Positions 22,728 through 34,592 of a stretch of 64,000 bases of DNA are shown here, piece by piece. The DNA comes from Humulus lupulus (lineage: Eukaryota; Streptophyta; Magnoliopsida; Rosales; Cannabaceae), in NCBI RefSeq assembly GCF_963169125.1, contig NC_084795.1:131233701-131297700 (forward strand), read 5' to 3'. Position 1 is the stretch's first letter. Every line of letters starts with the position of its first letter. The position numbers were made by a program, and so were the translations under genes. Below the pieces are notes generated by a model, which made no database searches, was not told where the DNA came from, and was given only the letters and a program-made list of their open reading frames with translations.

Positions 22728-24419
22728 AGCTAACACCGCCACAGCAACAGCAGAAACAACCGCAACATCAGCAGCAACAACAAACCGGGGCGGTAGTGTC
22801 TTCGCTACTGTCCCTAATACCCCGTCTACCTCCTCCTCTAGTCCAAAGGGAGTCCACCCTTTCGGGGTCTCCTTCTCCTCCTTCTCTTCCACTTTCTCAG
22901 CAAACAAGTCTTCCTCTGCCTGCCCTGAAGTTCCACTTCCCTCAGAAGCCAACCCGTTTCCCCGCTGCTCTCCTGGAGGGTGTAAGACGGGCTGATAATT
23001 TTTGGAAGAGGCGGCTGGAGGCTGAGAAGGCTGTTGTTCAGGGAAGGGCAGACAACCTGTCTGCCGTGAAGAGAGCCGAGCTGGCAGAAGGGGTGAGATC
23101 CCTTCACCTGGCTGGAGCGGTTTTGGATGGCCCGGCCTTGGGGAAGAGGCTGGTGCCCAGGCTCGGACGTGCATTGGCGTCGTTCGGAGCGGAGATGATG
23201 GAGGACATGGCCCTGAGCTTGTGCGAGCTCAATTCTGAGAAATGGGCCATCAGTAGCAGTAAGGACCCACTGTTGCTGACACATGCCGTAAAGCAGCAAC
23301 TTTCTGGGGTAAGCTGTCAGTTGTCGTGTTCTGGGATCATTTGTCTTAGTACATTTGGTTCTGCTTAACTCATTCTGTTGTCTTTCCTTGCAGGCCTCTC
23401 TCATCGCGGAACGCTCGTTCCGGGAGGTGGGTGCAGTTTTGGTTCAGCTGGAGGAGAGCCAGGTGGCTCGCCAGGCCGTGGAGGCGGAGAAGCAGAAACT
23501 GACCCAACAGGTCGAGAGCATAAAGGGGGAGGCTGTGGAGAAGGTTAACCAGGCCCGGCGCAAGGCTGAAGAAGAGGCGGACAAGAAATATCTTGCCAAA
23601 TATCAAGAGTACCGGGCCAGTGCAGAGAATGAGTTCAAGCAGCGGTCGGATGACTTGAAGGCCGAAAACTCCAAGTTCCGGGAAGAGCTATCCCAAGCCA
23701 GGGAGGAGAAGGATACCTTGGAAGCCCACTTGCAATCGAAAAATGATCTCCTCCTTAAGCGGCAAGAGGAATATGCCACTCTTTAGAATAGGCTGCACAA
23801 GGAGGAGCAAGATCATAAGAGGAGCAAGGATCTCGCGTCTATGCAGGAGATGGGGCTTGCTGAGAAGGATAAACAGATTGGAGCCTTGCAATTCACCGTC
23901 AGGGGGCATGTGACCGAGAAGCAATCCTTGCTGGATCACAATAAGGCGGAGATTGATTCCCTTAAGGGAGAGCGGGATGCATACAAGGCCGAGCTGGAAA
24001 AACTGAGGGCTCAATTGGCTGTCGCGGAGGCAAAGCTGGCGACCTCTGAGGCGGAGCGCTTGAAGGAGAAGGAAGATGCCGAGGTGGTGCTGAATAGAAC
24101 GATTAATCTATCCCACGTGGTCCTCATGCACCAACTTTGGAAAATAAACCCGGAGGTAATAGGCTACCTGGGAGAGGACGCCGCCGCCATGAGGGAAAAG
24201 ATATAGGTGTGGGATCAAAGCCCAGAGGTGTACGTCCAGACTTATAACATTGACGAGCCTGCTAGAGCCCCTGAGGCAGAAGATCCCAAAGAGGCGGGGA
24301 CCTCTGGACCTACCAGTGATGAAGTTCCACCTTCCAATGAGCCGACTTCGCCAGCCCCAGTTGAAACCGCTGACCTCGAGGCCCCGGACGTGGATGCCGC
24401 TGCCACCCCCAGCGCTTGA

Positions 24420-26012
24420 AGGGGCCTTATCTTTAATTATTTTTTATTTTTTCCTTTATTTTCCTTTGAGGCGAAGCTCCTTGTATTTTTTTTTATTGCG
24501 AGAACATTACAGATGCCCGGTCCGTAGGGCCTTCATTATAATAATTGTAGAATTCTTCATTCCTTTTCTGCTGAGTTCCTTGTTTAATTTTGCGCTTAGA
24601 GAAGATACTTTTATACGATAGAAACTTCCGTAGGGGTGCATGAGGCTTTGGTTCCAACGGCCAGAACCTATGCATTTCTAACTTGAAGCTCCAACGGCTT
24701 ATGTCTTTTCCCACGTAGTTTCTAGGTTGCGGAGGATTCTTGGTTCCAATGGCCAGACTCCCTCTTTCATCGTACTCAACCTTTCTAAGGTAAATAGCCA
24801 ATCTCGGGACTTGTAGTTATACCGTTCGCTGGGATGGCTAGGGTGACCCGTTCCATCTCTCCATTGCGATCTTTACAAAGCTTGCGAGGCAAACACTTAA
24901 TACGTTTCCGCGGGATGGTGCCGGAACGGGAGTTCTTTTGGTGAGCGTCGCTAGACTTAGGGCTAGATCTTTGCGAAGAAAAACTAACTGTCGTCGCGGA
25001 ACCCACTGTGGCCGACTTCAGGGACTTGGCATGAAGCCTTGCGAGGCAAGGTTCGTTGCGGTCGGGGAAATCGTCACACCTACCATGTGCTATCCTGGAG
25101 CAGGGGCTTTGCGAAGCAAGGCCTGCTGTAATTCGGGGATCGATTATATCTGCTTCCAGGGTTGAAGCTTGCGAAGCAAAGCTTGTAGTGGTCGAGGGAC
25201 TCGCCATGCGTTATTTTTTGAGATCCGGAGCTGAAGCCTGCGCAGCAAAGCTTACAGCGGTCGTGGATCTTGCCATCTTTCGCCTCGCGGGACCCGGAGC
25301 TGGAGCTTGCGAAGAAAAGCTTACAGCGGTCGCGGATCTTGCCATGCTTTACTTTATGAGACCCGGAGCTGAAGCTTGCGAAGCAAAGCTTACAGCGGTC
25401 GCGGATCTTGCCACCTTTCGCCTTGCAGGACCCGGAGCTGGAGCTTGCGAAGCAAAGCTTACAGTGGTCGCGGAATATTCTGCGAAGGGCTTGTCAGGAA
25501 GTTGGGGGTGTTTCGGCGTAGCTCTCTGAGTGCGCCCCAACCCCCGGTCCTGTTCATCGCTAGGCTACACAGGAGATCATTTTCATGATGCATAATGACA
25601 GATATTTTCATGGCAATTTTCACATAACCACATAATGCACACATGACACGTAATGCAAATATGTTCATGGCACAAATCAACCTAAGCTTAACAATTTAAA
25701 AATTTCAAACACAATGCTAGCACATAAGTGGTGTTCTCTGTATTTTTTGTTCAAGGGGCGTATGGCTATGCCTTAGCCATGTATACCCCCCCCCCAAGTG
25801 AGCGTGGGGTCCGGACGTCTCCGGACCGCGTGGTCACTTGTTAAAACGCAGCTTGGAACAAAGGGGTAAAAAATGCAGTAAAAGCGGAGTGAATCTCTCC
25901 GTGTTTCATTAAATTAGCCTGTGAGGCATGTGTTTTACAGCTGGGAGGATTGTCTCCATATTTTACATTTTTGCTACGTCCACCAAGGACTTTCGACTAG
26001 ATAGTCCGGGGC
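24420..26012. other. Element B region between antisense gene and pol ends
   Basis: 1.6 kb between the two convergent genes. It holds a 69-bp tandem repeat (25158-25482) and a C-run at about 25787. Short open frames here are side effects of the repeat. Confidence 0.65.
25158..25482. repeat. 69-bp tandem repeat related to B gag sequence
   Basis: Copies start at about 25158, 25227, 25296 and 25365, with a partial one at 25434. Each unit has GGAGCTTGCGAAGCAAAGCT-like sequence followed by ACAGCGGTCGCGGATCTTGCC. More degenerate copies run upstream from about 25030. The 20-bp GGAGCTTGCGAAGCAAAGCT also occurs once inside gag of the same element near 30703-30722. Confidence 0.85.
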
Positions 26013-28127
26013 CTACTGATAGTAACGGCGGAGGTGCTCCGCGTTCCAGGCGCGCGGGACTTTAGATCCGTCGAGTCTCTTCAAGTGATACGTCCCATGG
26101 CCCACTTTTTCTTGGACTGCATAGGGGCCTTCCCAGTTGGGTCCGAGGACTCTCACTCCTGTATCCTGCGTAGCAGGAAATACTCTCCGTAGGACAAGGT
26201 CCCCAACTTCGAATGTACGGCTCTTGACTCTTGTGTTGAAGTGTCGGGCTATCTTGCCTTGGTACATTTTGAGTTGGACCTGTGACTGCTCCCGGAGTTC
26301 TTCGATCATGTCCAGGGACTCCTGGAGAAGGGCGTGGTTCCGGGTAGGGTCGTAGGTGTCCTGCCTATGAGAGGGGATCATAGTTTCTACTGGGATGACG
26401 GCCTCGCAACCGAAGGTCATGGAATAAGGTGTGTGCCCCGTCGAAGTCCTCTCTGTTGTGCGATAGGCCCAAAGTACTCGTGGAAGCTCTTCTGGCCAGT
26501 GAGCCTTGCATGCTTGGAGTTTTTTCTTCAACGTGGTCTTTAAAATTTTGTTTACTGCTTCCACTTGCCCATTAGCTTGAGGTCTGGCGACTGTGGAAAA
26601 GCTTTCGATGATTCCATGCGAAGCATAGAAGTCCGTGAAATTTTCACTATCAAATTGCTTCCCGTTGTCGGACACAATTTTTCGTGGAAGCCCAAAACGA
26701 CACACTATATTCCTGATGACAAAGTCCAGTGCTTTCTTAGACGTGACCGTGTTCATAGGTTCAGCTTCAGCCCATTTGGTGAAGTAGTCTACCGCGACTA
26801 TGGCATACTTCACTCCACCCCTTCCAGTTAGAAGGGAACCTACTAGGTCAATGCCCCAAACGGCGAACGGCCAAGGGCTGGTCATTAAGGTAATTTCTGT
26901 AGGCGGCGCTCGCGGAACCTTGGCGTACCTTTGGCACTGCTCACATTTTCTGACATAATCCACACAATCCTTCTTCATGGTGGGCCAGAAGTATCCTTGT
27001 CGAAGGATCTTTTTGGAGAGGCTCAGCCCGGAGGTATGGTCGCCACAGAAGCCTCCGTGAATCTCATGGATGATGGTGCTGATTTCGGTTCCAGCAACAC
27101 ACTTAAGGAAGGGTATGGACAACCCCCTGCGGTAAAGCTTTCCATCCATAACCACGTATCGGGGAGCTTGATACTGGAGCTTTCTTGCGTCAGCTTTATC
27201 AGTGGGGAGCTCTCCGGTGGTGAGAAATCTGAGGATGGGTCCTATCCAGGAATGGGAATGATCGATGATGGCATTTACCCTCTGTGTCTCGGTACTAGGT
27301 GCTTCTAAGTGCCCGATGGGCAATAGGCCATATTGTTCAATCTCCAGGTCTGTTGCAAGCTTGGCAAGTGTGTCCGCGAGTGAGTTCTGGTCCCGGGGGA
27401 CCTGGCGGATTTGGTAGCCTTTGAAATGCTGCAGGACGCCGCGGGAGAGAGACACGTAGGCAGCCATTTTTTCGCCTTTCGTCTGGTATTCCCCGGATAT
27501 TTGGTTTACCACAAGTAGGGAGTCGCTGTATACTTCGATTTTTTGGGCTCCGACTTCTCTGTCCAGTTGTAATCCAGCTAGCATGGCTTCGTGTTCTGCC
27601 TCGTTGTTGGATGCTGGGAACGCGAAACGGATGGCGCTCTGGAGCTGATGTCCTTGGGGAGATATTAGGATGACCCCTGCTCCAGCTCCTTTTTCATTTG
27701 AGGCTCCGTCTACATAGACCTTCCATGTGGGAAGTTCTGGGACAGGATCTTCCGGGAGGTCATTCATTCCTGAGCATTCCACAATAAAGTCCATGAGAGC
27801 TTGTCCTTTTATGGAAACACGTGGCTGGTAGTGGATGTCAAACTGGCTCAGTTCCATGGCCCATTTAAGTAATCTGCCAGAAGACTCGGGCTTCTGCAAG
27901 ACTTGTCGGAGAGGGTGATTGGTGAGTACTCTGATGGTGTGCGCCTGGAAATAGGGCCTTAGCTTCCTCGAAGCGATTAGCAAGCAGAGGGAGAGTTTCT
28001 CGATCATTGAATATCTGGACTCGGCGTCCAGTAACCTCTTGCTCACGTAATACACAGGGAGCTGGATACGGCCGTCTTCCCGGACGAGAGCGGCACTCAC
28101 GGCGTGCTTTGTCACAGCTAAGTACAA
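26013..28127 (-). pseudogene. Element B pol: RNase H and integrase
   Basis: Open for 704 codons. It starts inside the RT C-terminal/connection region (YYVSKRLLDAESRY), continues through RNase H (VYVDGASNEKGAGAG near 27710; YSDSLLVVNQ), the linker and integrase. Integrase shows the zinc-binding segment (HGGFCGDHTSG...CEQCQR) and an intact D-D-E set: WGIDLVG, SDNGKQF (near 26670) and NGQVEAVNK (near 26555). The C-terminal GPNWEGPY and LRRYYQ end match element A. The only break with the upstream RT frame is the TAG at about 28128-28130, so a single substitution separates two halves of pol. No other damage is seen in this stretch. Confidence 0.93.
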
Positions 28128-28130
28128 GAA

Positions 28131-29258
28131 CTACGCCTCTCCTTCGACAGGTTTGGACAGAATGGGAGCTCGGGTTAGATGTTGCTTGAGGTGTTGGAAG
28201 GCTGCTTCGCATTCGGGGGTCCACTCGAACCTCTTGTTTCCTCGCAACACATTGAAGAAGGGGACACATTTGTCAGTGGCCTTAGATACGAAGCGGCTGA
28301 GAGCAGCTATCCTTCTGGTAACGCTTTGGACATCCTTATGTTTCCGGGGAGAAGGCATGTCTATGAACGCCTTAATTTTCTCAGGGTTGGCCTCCACTCC
28401 GCGGGAGCTGACAATGAAACCGAGGAACTTCCCAGACGAGACCCCGAAAGTACATTTCTTCGGATTCAGTTTCATTCCATACTTTCGGATCACGGTGAAA
28501 GCTTCCTCAAGGTCGTCACTGTGGTCCCCGAAGGTCTTGGATTTTACCAACATGTCGTCTACGTACACCTCCATGTTCCTCCCCAGCTGGTCCTTGAACA
28601 TCTTGTTTACTAGACGCTGGTATGTTGCCCCAGCATTCTTCAAACCGAAAGGCATGACCACGTTACAGTAGACACCCTTGTCCGTGAGGAAGCTGGTGTG
28701 TTCCTGGTCTGCGACATGCATCTTGATCTGGTTGTATCCGGAGTATGCATCCATGAAGGATAAGAGTTCATACCCGGAAGTAGCGTCTACCATCTGATCG
28801 ATTCACAGAAGAGGAAAACAGTCTTTCGGGCAGGCTTTGTTTAGGTCCGTGAAGTCAATACACATTCTCCAGGACCCATTGGGTTTCGGGACCAGAACCG
28901 GGTTGGCCAACCACACGGGATAGTGTGACTCCTGGAGAAAGCCTATGGACATCAGCTTGTCCACTTCAGCTTTGACTGCTTCGGCCCTCACTGGGTCTAA
29001 CGGCCTCCTCTTTTGGCGAACTGGAGTTGCAGATGGGTCTATGTTGAGTGCGTGGCACGCAACATTAGGATTAATCCCCGTCATATCAGTGTGGCACCAT
29101 GCCAGGATATCCTGATTATTCTTCACAGTGGCCACGATCTTTTCTCGAATGGCCGATGGAAGGTTTTTCCCTACCTGAATGACTTTGGTGGGATCTCCCG
29201 GGTTGAGGATCACCTCTTCGACTTCCTCCATCGGCTCTATCGCTCTCTCGACCCCCAC
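28131..29258 (-). pseudogene. Element B pol: reverse transcriptase
   Basis: RT domain from the conserved entry segment (TKVIQVGKNLPSAIRE, near 29190) through VLVPKPNGSWRMCIDFTDLN (near 28890), DKGVYCNVVMPFGLKNAGA and the catalytic VYVDDMLVKS (near 28570) to the RRIAALSRFVSKATDKCVPF thumb region. It is interrupted by TGA at about 28800-28802, between FPLL and IDQM, where element A has Arg; this fits CGA to TGA. The motif order and spacing equal those of A. Confidence 0.92.
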
Positions 29259-29931
29259 TCTAGGGTCGAGTTCGTCAACACATGCCCCTTGGGCACCCCC
29301 AGTTTCTGGTAAATCTTCCGCTAAAGGAGCAGCAACAACCGCCTCCTGGACCGTGTAGACGGATCGGACGGAGACGTTATAACTGCTTCGTGCACTTCGT
29401 TGGTCTCCCCGGAGGGTGCCGATACGCCCGTCGTCACATGGAAACTACAACCATAAGTGGCATATCGAGGTTATGGCCCCGCAATCGATTAGGACCGGTC
29501 GGCCTAGGATAGCATTATACGCCGTGGGGCAGTCGACCACTACGAATGTGCAGTGCTTGAAGGCACAAGCGTCGCTTTCTCCTCTGAGGGTGACTGGAAG
29601 TTGAATTTTGCCTAATGGCATGAGTGCATCCCCATTGAACCCCTGAAGCTGGATGGGGCATGGGGTCAGGTTCGTCTCGGTTAATCCGATCGCGTGGAAG
29701 GCAGCTTTGAAGAGGATGTTTACGGAGCTTCCATTATCGACCAGGATCCGTGATACCTTCTTATTGGCAATCTGAGCTTCCACCACGAGGGGATCGTTGT
29801 GGGGGAAGTGCACATGTCGGGCGTCATCTTCCGTGAAGGTGATGGGGAGATCCATCATTCGGGGTCGCTGAGCAGGTGACTGAACCAAGGCACACATCTC
29901 TCCGGTGTGTTCTAACTCCCTTAAGTACCTT
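29259..29931 (-). pseudogene. Element B aspartic protease
   Basis: Retroviral-type aspartic protease between gag and RT. The active site reads ILVDNGSSVNIL (near 29750), where element A and most relatives have D-T-G; the Thr-to-Asn change may impair it. The flap-like LQGFNGDALMPLG and the NAILGRP motif (near 29510) follow. A TAG at about 29445 ends the open frame after HLWL, and the frame resumes in the spacer leading into RT. Upstream the TAG at 29934 separates it from gag. Confidence 0.85.
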
Positions 29932-29933
29932 TT

Positions 29934-32228
29934 CTAGGAGTTGCGGGTGCTTCCGGCAAGGTGCGGTCCTCCGGAAATGGTGGCTACGTGTCCGTCAACG
30001 GGTGGCGGAGCAAGGCCGGGCGGATATGGGTTTCCGGGTCCGGGAGCCAATAAGGCAATGGGTGCCAGAGAGGTTAGAGCAGGAAGCGATGGGAACTGAG
30101 ACCCAGGAGCTTGGGGGTGACCGGCTCCAGGAGCGCTAGCGGTCCCCCTCTGTCCCGGAGGATATGCAGCTCCGTGAACTACTCCCTGTCCGGGATAGAT
30201 TATGGGTATCCTCACCCATTGACCGAGGTGTCCCGCTCTTGCCAGGGACTCGATCTCATCCTTCAGCTGAAGACAATCGTTTGTGGTGTGCCCCACGTCT
30301 CTGTGGGACTCACACCTCTTATTGGAGTCCCGCGGACGCCTTCCTCCGTGAGACACTTTCGGGGGCTTCCTGTAGTTAACCATATTACAGGTCGCCCGAT
30401 AGACATTCTCTCGTGAATCTATCAAACTGGTGTACTTCGTGAACTTGGGCTCATAGTCCTTCCGGGGTTTCTTTGAATGGTCCCCCCGGTTGGAGTTCCT
30501 TCCGCCTCGTTTATTCCGCGATTGGCTCAGATTTCGTTCTGGGCCTTCCGCTTGCGGTTGCGACGGGCCAGGAGCGATACTACATCCGGTTTGTACAGCT
30601 CCGTACCCAGAGAAATGGGTTTGACTCGGCGTCTGAGCAGACGCGGAAGGCCCATACACGCTTGGAGTGAACTGGGCTCCTGGAAGCGTGAGGGCTGGTG
30701 CGGGAGCTTGCGAAGCAAAGCTCGGCGCAGTCACGGAAGGCGTCGGAGCTGGGGGAACTCCAAAGGCCTGTTGGTAGGCATCCTCAAGGTTGATGATTCC
30801 CTGAGCTTTTGACATGAATTCGGACAGAGTTTCTGCCCGTCTCCTTTGCATTTCCCCCCATAGCAGGGAGCCGACGGTAAGGCCCGATTGAAGGGCGATC
30901 AGCTTCATGTCATCGTTGACCTTGGTCTTAGCAGCAGCTTCCATCATTCTTTGAATGAAAGCTTTGAGGCTCTCATTGGGTAACTGTTTGATGTTGGTTA
31001 ATGAACCAACCTCCATGTCGTGGTCTCGGGCAGCAATGAACTGCCTCCTGAATGCGGACTGTAGCTCCTTCCAACTGTGGATGGATCCGGGAGGTAATCT
31101 TTTCCACCAGTCCTCCGCGGACTTGGTAAGGGTGAGTGAGAAGCACATGCATTTGGCATCCTCACTGACGTGCGCCACTTGCATCATTTTGTTGTATTTA
31201 GCTAGATGGGTGCGCGGGTCTGTCCTCCCCTCATATAATTCTATGTGAGGCATTTTGAAGTTCTCCGGGAGGGGCGTTTCCGCGATCCTCCGAATACATG
31301 GTTCTGGGTCTTCCTCCTCAGAGTCTGACAGGGCCCCACTTTGCTTCCGGACCAGCTTGGTCAAGGCAGCAATCTGTTCCTCGAGCCTCTTTGTATCGCT
31401 CTCTGGGAGGTCACGTCCCCGGAGCTTGTCATTGAGATGATTTCGCAGGTCATCTCCGCGAGGCCGGGCCTTTTCTCCTTTGGCCTTTTCATACTTGGCC
31501 TCCAACCTTCTTCTTAGGTCCACCGTGGACCAGCTATCTTCGGAGTGCGTGTCCGCAGCCCGACCGTCCTGGTTGACGGAATCACTGGGGCGGTTTGTCC
31601 TTCCCCTAGGCCTGGGTGCCTTAGCACCGGGCCCTTTAGGCACAGAGTGCCCCCTTGGGGCTGAAGGACGTCTGGGCTTAGGAGCGCCAGAGACCTTCTG
31701 CGCGCGGGGGGGGCAGTCGGCCTGGTGATTCACGCCTTTAGGAGGTGCAGGGACGTCAGTGCGCATAGGCTCCCCAAATTTTTCTTTGACCTTGTTAGGG
31801 GCGGCTTTGGATGGTCCAGCAGCGGCTGGATCCGGCATGGTGGCATCAGCACCACCTAAAACAGAGGCGTCCTCGTCCGAGTCGCCTAGATCTCCGAACT
31901 TGCTTTGGAGGCGCTCCATCATGCGCTGAATTTTTTCGGAGACGTGCTCCTGCTCAGCAAGCTTGGCCTTAGTGACCACCAGTTCTTCGGCTACTTGGAC
32001 CAGTTCTGGATCCTTCTCGTAGTAGTAGCCGTCTTTGTAGTAACCGTCTCGGACATACTCTTCTTCGTCTTCTAAGTATGTCGTATCTTCAGTACTGACC
32101 CGATCCTGGCGGGATGTCGGGTCTTCACCTTGGTAGTCCGAGGGTTCGTTTTGTACCGCATCTTCCATCATAGTATTGGGGTTGACCCTAGCATTTTTGT
32201 CAATCGCGGATTTTCTCGAAGTCACCAT
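29934..32228 (-). CDS. Element B gag
   Basis: Capsid/nucleocapsid precursor of a Tat element. The ATG at 32228 (M-V-T-S-R-K-S) lies about 90 bp inside the 5' LTR edge; an upstream in-frame ATG at 32252 is also possible. The N-terminal third is acidic and disordered with Tyr-rich and Pro-rich parts. The gag domain runs from [16 protein letters not shown] (near 31250) to [16 protein letters not shown] (near 30800). A Pro/Ala-rich linker with [11 protein letters not shown] follows (near 30705), then [14 protein letters not shown] (near 30320), a zinc-finger-like segment. The frame is open for 765 codons and stops with TAG at 29934. Whether that stop is native (gag/pol boundary) or a mutation is not certain. 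Confidence 0.88.
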   Translation of the reverse strand: MVTSRKSAIDKNARVNPNTMMEDAVQNEPSDYQGEDPTSRQDRVSTEDTTYLEDEEEYVRDGYYKDGYYYEKDPELVQVAEELVVTKAKLAEQEHVSEKIQRMMERLQSKFGDLGDSDEDASVLGGADATMPDPAAAGPSKAAPNKVKEKFGEPMRTDVPAPPKGVNHQADCPPRAQKVSGAPKPRRPSAPRGHSVPKGPGAKAPRPRGRTNRPSDSVNQDGRAADTHSEDSWSTVDLRRRLEAKYEKAKGEKARPRGDDLRNHLNDKLRGRDLPESDTKRLEEQIAALTKLVRKQSGALSDSEEEDPEPCIRRIAETPLPENFKMPHIELYEGRTDPRTHLAKYNKMMQVAHVSEDAKCMCFSLTLTKSAEDWWKRLPPGSIHSWKELQSAFRRQFIAARDHDMEVGSLTNIKQLPNESLKAFIQRMMEAAAKTKVNDDMKLIALQSGLTVGSLLWGEMQRRRAETLSEFMSKAQGIINLEDAYQQAFGVPPAPTPSVTAPSFASQAPAPALTLPGAQFTPSVYGPSASAQTPSQTHFSGYGAVQTGCSIAPGPSQPQAEGPERNLSQSRNKRGGRNSNRGDHSKKPRKDYEPKFTKYTSLIDSRENVYRATCNMVNYRKPPKVSHGGRRPRDSNKRCESHRDVGHTTNDCLQLKDEIESLARAGHLGQWVRIPIIYPGQGVVHGAAYPPGQRGTASAPGAGHPQAPGSQFPSLPALTSLAPIALLAPGPGNPYPPGLAPPPVDGHVATISGGPHLAGSTRNS

Positions 32229-32297
32229 CTTTTCAGCACGGAGTGAATACAAAAAACGTAAACAAAAAAAGAGCTGACTAACAACTTCCTACTGCTC

Positions 32298-32315
32298 TCA
32301 ATGAAAGCACCAAAA
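32298..32315 (-). other. Element B primer binding site region
   Basis: On the minus strand TTTTGGTGCTTTCATTGA directly follows the 5' LTR end, the same motif as in F and A. Confidence 0.7.
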
Positions 32316-33202
32316 TGTTTACCGAGTTTTTCGGAAACGAATACAAACAGAATAATAAAAAGATAAAACTGTAGAAGTGCAGAAATATAAATAGACAAAC
32401 AGGTTTTTTACGTGGTTCAGGCGTTAACGAGCCCTAGTCCACGAGTCGATGTTATTATACTTGTAGAGAATTACAGTAAGATGGCTGGTGTACAAGAACT
32501 TCACACACTCACAGTGTTTCTCTCGGGTTCTCTTGAAGAAGATGAAGCTAGAGAGATTTTAGCAGAGTTCTTGCTATGTAATTCTTTGGCCCCCCCTCCT
32601 ATTGTAAAATGAGGGGGTCTTTATAGCTAGGGTTTTTTATTAGGGTTTTACTCTGTCCACCTGAGTCTTAATTACACCACCATAAATAGGGGATACAATT
32701 ACTGTAGTAGCATGGCTACAAGACTCTACGTAGGTATAATTACATGAAAATATGGGAAATAGCAAAAGGCAGCCGTCTTTTCCAGGCGGTCAGCGGAACA
32801 GTAGGCGAGAAGGCACTTTTAGGCGTGCTGGGATGTGTGCGGCCTTGACTTGTCAGGCGTGTCAGGCGGGATCCTGTGTCAGGTGAGTATCATTCCAACT
32901 ATGCCTCCTCTGGGACTCGACCGCTTGGTCTTCTTCCGTGCGGGGCACGGAACTGTATCCGCGAAGATAACCTGAAGAGCTTCTCCTGGAAGGACCTTCC
33001 CCGAAGGATATCCCTTCGGGAGTCCGGGAGAATCGACGAGCTTCCGGGTCACGGTTGCTTGAAAGCGTGTGCTAGACACTAAACGGGAGAGGCGAAGCCT
33101 TTCTGTCCATCCGCGACCCCTGGTCACCCTCCGTGAAGGACTTTGATAATTCTGCTTCCCGAAGGCTATCCATCTAAACGCTATCTGGAAATCTGGATAA
33201 CA
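32316..33202 (-). repeat. Element B 5' LTR
   Basis: 887 bp, about 99% identical to 18545-19432. A TATA box (TATAAAG on minus, 32619-32625) lies in a GC-rich setting, a reasonable LTR promoter. Confidence 0.95.
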
Positions 33203-33749
33203 GGGAGACACCAAAATAGTTGGCCACCCCCTATTAGAAAGGATGTAGAGGGAGGATAGCCCCTGCCTCTATATGATATCTAGACCAAGAACTGTATACA
33301 TCTCCGGGAAGGTTAGCCCTTTGGTCTGCAGCTGGAATTGTGAGATTAACCCCTGTAAGAGGATACTTCCTACGGTAGTTGGCAAGCATCTGAGGAGTCA
33401 CTTGGCTGGTCTGGGAGAGATACCACTCGACATCAGGAAATTTTTGATGACGAGGGTGGGCCCTGACTTGGATACAAGGGTCTGGGGCAGCATTTTCTCG
33501 ACCACTGGTCGAGGGAACCCTAGCCTGTGAATCAGGCTGGGTAGGAGAGTTTGGGCTATTTTCGGAGTCAGGTATTTTCTTGCCTAAAGACTTAGAACGA
33601 GCCATTTCAGGAGGTGATGGACGAGGTCTAGAAGAAGATCATGAAAATGGGATCTCGTGAACTCGGTCGGTCGGTTGTTCTTCGCCTTCGAGCAGCTGGG
33701 CAAGAAGAATGTCGTCAACGGGTCGTTCACCTCCCCACAAATCTGGCAT
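33203..33749 (-). pseudogene. Element A antisense gene, 5' exon
   Basis: Start of the A antisense gene, separated from its 3' exons (16446-18544) by element B. On minus, an intron acceptor (TTTGCAG near 33757) precedes ATG at 33749 (M-P-D-L-W-G-G-E-R-P). The frame continues past one TGA (about 33641; read as Arg, CGA) into MARSKSLGKK at 33605 and a stretch holding AGAILPLHPF just before the insertion point. A one-base slip in a G run near 33228 puts the last ten codons out of frame. Position of the insertion is inside the conserved domain. Confidence 0.75.
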
Positions 33750-34578
33750 TAAAGTCTGCAAACTGAAGAATGGGGACGTGAGGATAGAGAATTTTTGAAA
33801 GTTTTTAGAATAACGCTGGTCGAGTATAAAAGTTAAGCTTTTATACAGCAGCATTCTAATAAAAAGCTAAAATTTTCCACCCGAACAGTTTGAGAAACAG
33901 ATCAAAAGTGAAAGCAAAAAGTTTTTTGTAAAAGCTTTTTCAATTCCTCTTAGGGCGGGAAAAACCTATTTTTTTGGCTGGCATAAAAATCGAACCTTTA
34001 CTTCGGTTTTACGTCCTAAAAAGTATGATCTCGACTATCAAACTAACTCGTAACTTTTTTCACCCACAAGACATTCTACTGGCAAACATCTCAACCCAGA
34101 AATAGATGAACTCAACAATCATTATACAGAAACATGCACTACAAAAATATGAAGCATAAAAGTTCCAAGACTTACCAGAAAGAAGATCGTGGAGGTTGGT
34201 AAGAGTTTTCGGAGATCAGGAAACTCTCGGGCTGAGTCTTGAAAACGCAAAAGGACGGTCTCCAGAAGAAAATGGAAGCTCTGGTTTTAGGGTTTCTTGA
34301 AAGAGTAATGGCGTGCGTAAAAAGAAAAGGAGGACTTCAGAGATGCTATATATATATATTTTTGTCTGTGGCATTAAAAGGGAGTAATCATCAGCTTCCC
34401 CTTTTTCGAAGTATGGGGAAGAGTGATAGCCGTCGAAATATTACTGGGGAAGCGAAAAGCCGTGATTAGACAAGAGTAGGTTGCTTTTTCCAAGAACACA
34501 CGAAGGGTTCTGACAGGTATGGCGGGGTCACCGAAGAGTCGTTTCCTCAAAAGTTTATTTATTGCTCGTAATAAATAA
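33750..34578 (-). promoter_or_regulatory. Upstream region of element A antisense gene
   Basis: Contains the 5' intron and untranslated part of the antisense gene. A (TA)n stretch at about 34344-34359 reads AATATATATATATAGC on minus and could serve as TATA box. No other gene is apparent. Confidence 0.45.
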
Positions 34579-34592
34579 ACTTGGGGGCCAAA
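34579..34592 (+). other. Element A polypurine-like tract
   Basis: ACTTGGGGGCCAAA sits directly before the 3' LTR. It resembles the CTTGGGGGG tract at the same place in B. Confidence 0.6.

Larger units (their letters stand above)
20033..24419 (+). pseudogene. Element B antisense gene: spliced gypsy-type transposon domain and coiled coil
   Basis: Plus-strand gene antisense to B, best preserved of its kind here. Introns with GT...AG ends: 20033-20118, 20189-20657, 21339-21431, 22116-22266, 23309-23393. Coding starts with an ATG assembled across the second intron (A at 20188, TG at 20658). Exons then encode a Lys/Ala-rich leader, the conserved domain (IAPFQLIPPSYKLLAGWYIF near 21030, EAPTPEEVLYFYGL near 21115), a Gln-rich tract from a CAA repeat, and after the last intron a 300-residue coiled coil from ASLIAERSF to a Pro/Ala/Glu-rich end at 24419. 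Each join keeps frame. Breaks: a one-base frameshift near 22438, and TAG at 23784 and 24204, both likely former CAG. Role unknown. Confidence 0.85.
18545..33202 (-). mobile_element. Element B: Tat-type Ty3/gypsy retrotransposon, young, nested in A
   Basis: Minus-strand element with LTRs 18545-19432 (3') and 32316-33202 (5'). On the minus strand the LTR starts TGTTATCC and ends GGTAAACA. Flanks are GGGCG (18540-18544) and GGGAG (33203-33207), a 5-bp duplication with one mismatch. I counted eight differences between the LTRs (one of them a 1-bp gap), about 99.1% identity, so the insertion is recent relative to A. Gag, protease, RT, RNase H and integrase run right to left, and a spliced antisense gene on plus lies between pol and the left LTR. 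Length is 14.66 kb. Gag is intact over 765 codons; pol has about four stops. Confidence 0.95.

Noticed and set aside
24938..25588. Repeat protein encoded by the 69-bp repeats on plus
   Set aside because: 69 is a multiple of three so any frame stays open by chance; no start, promoter or similarity supports translation.
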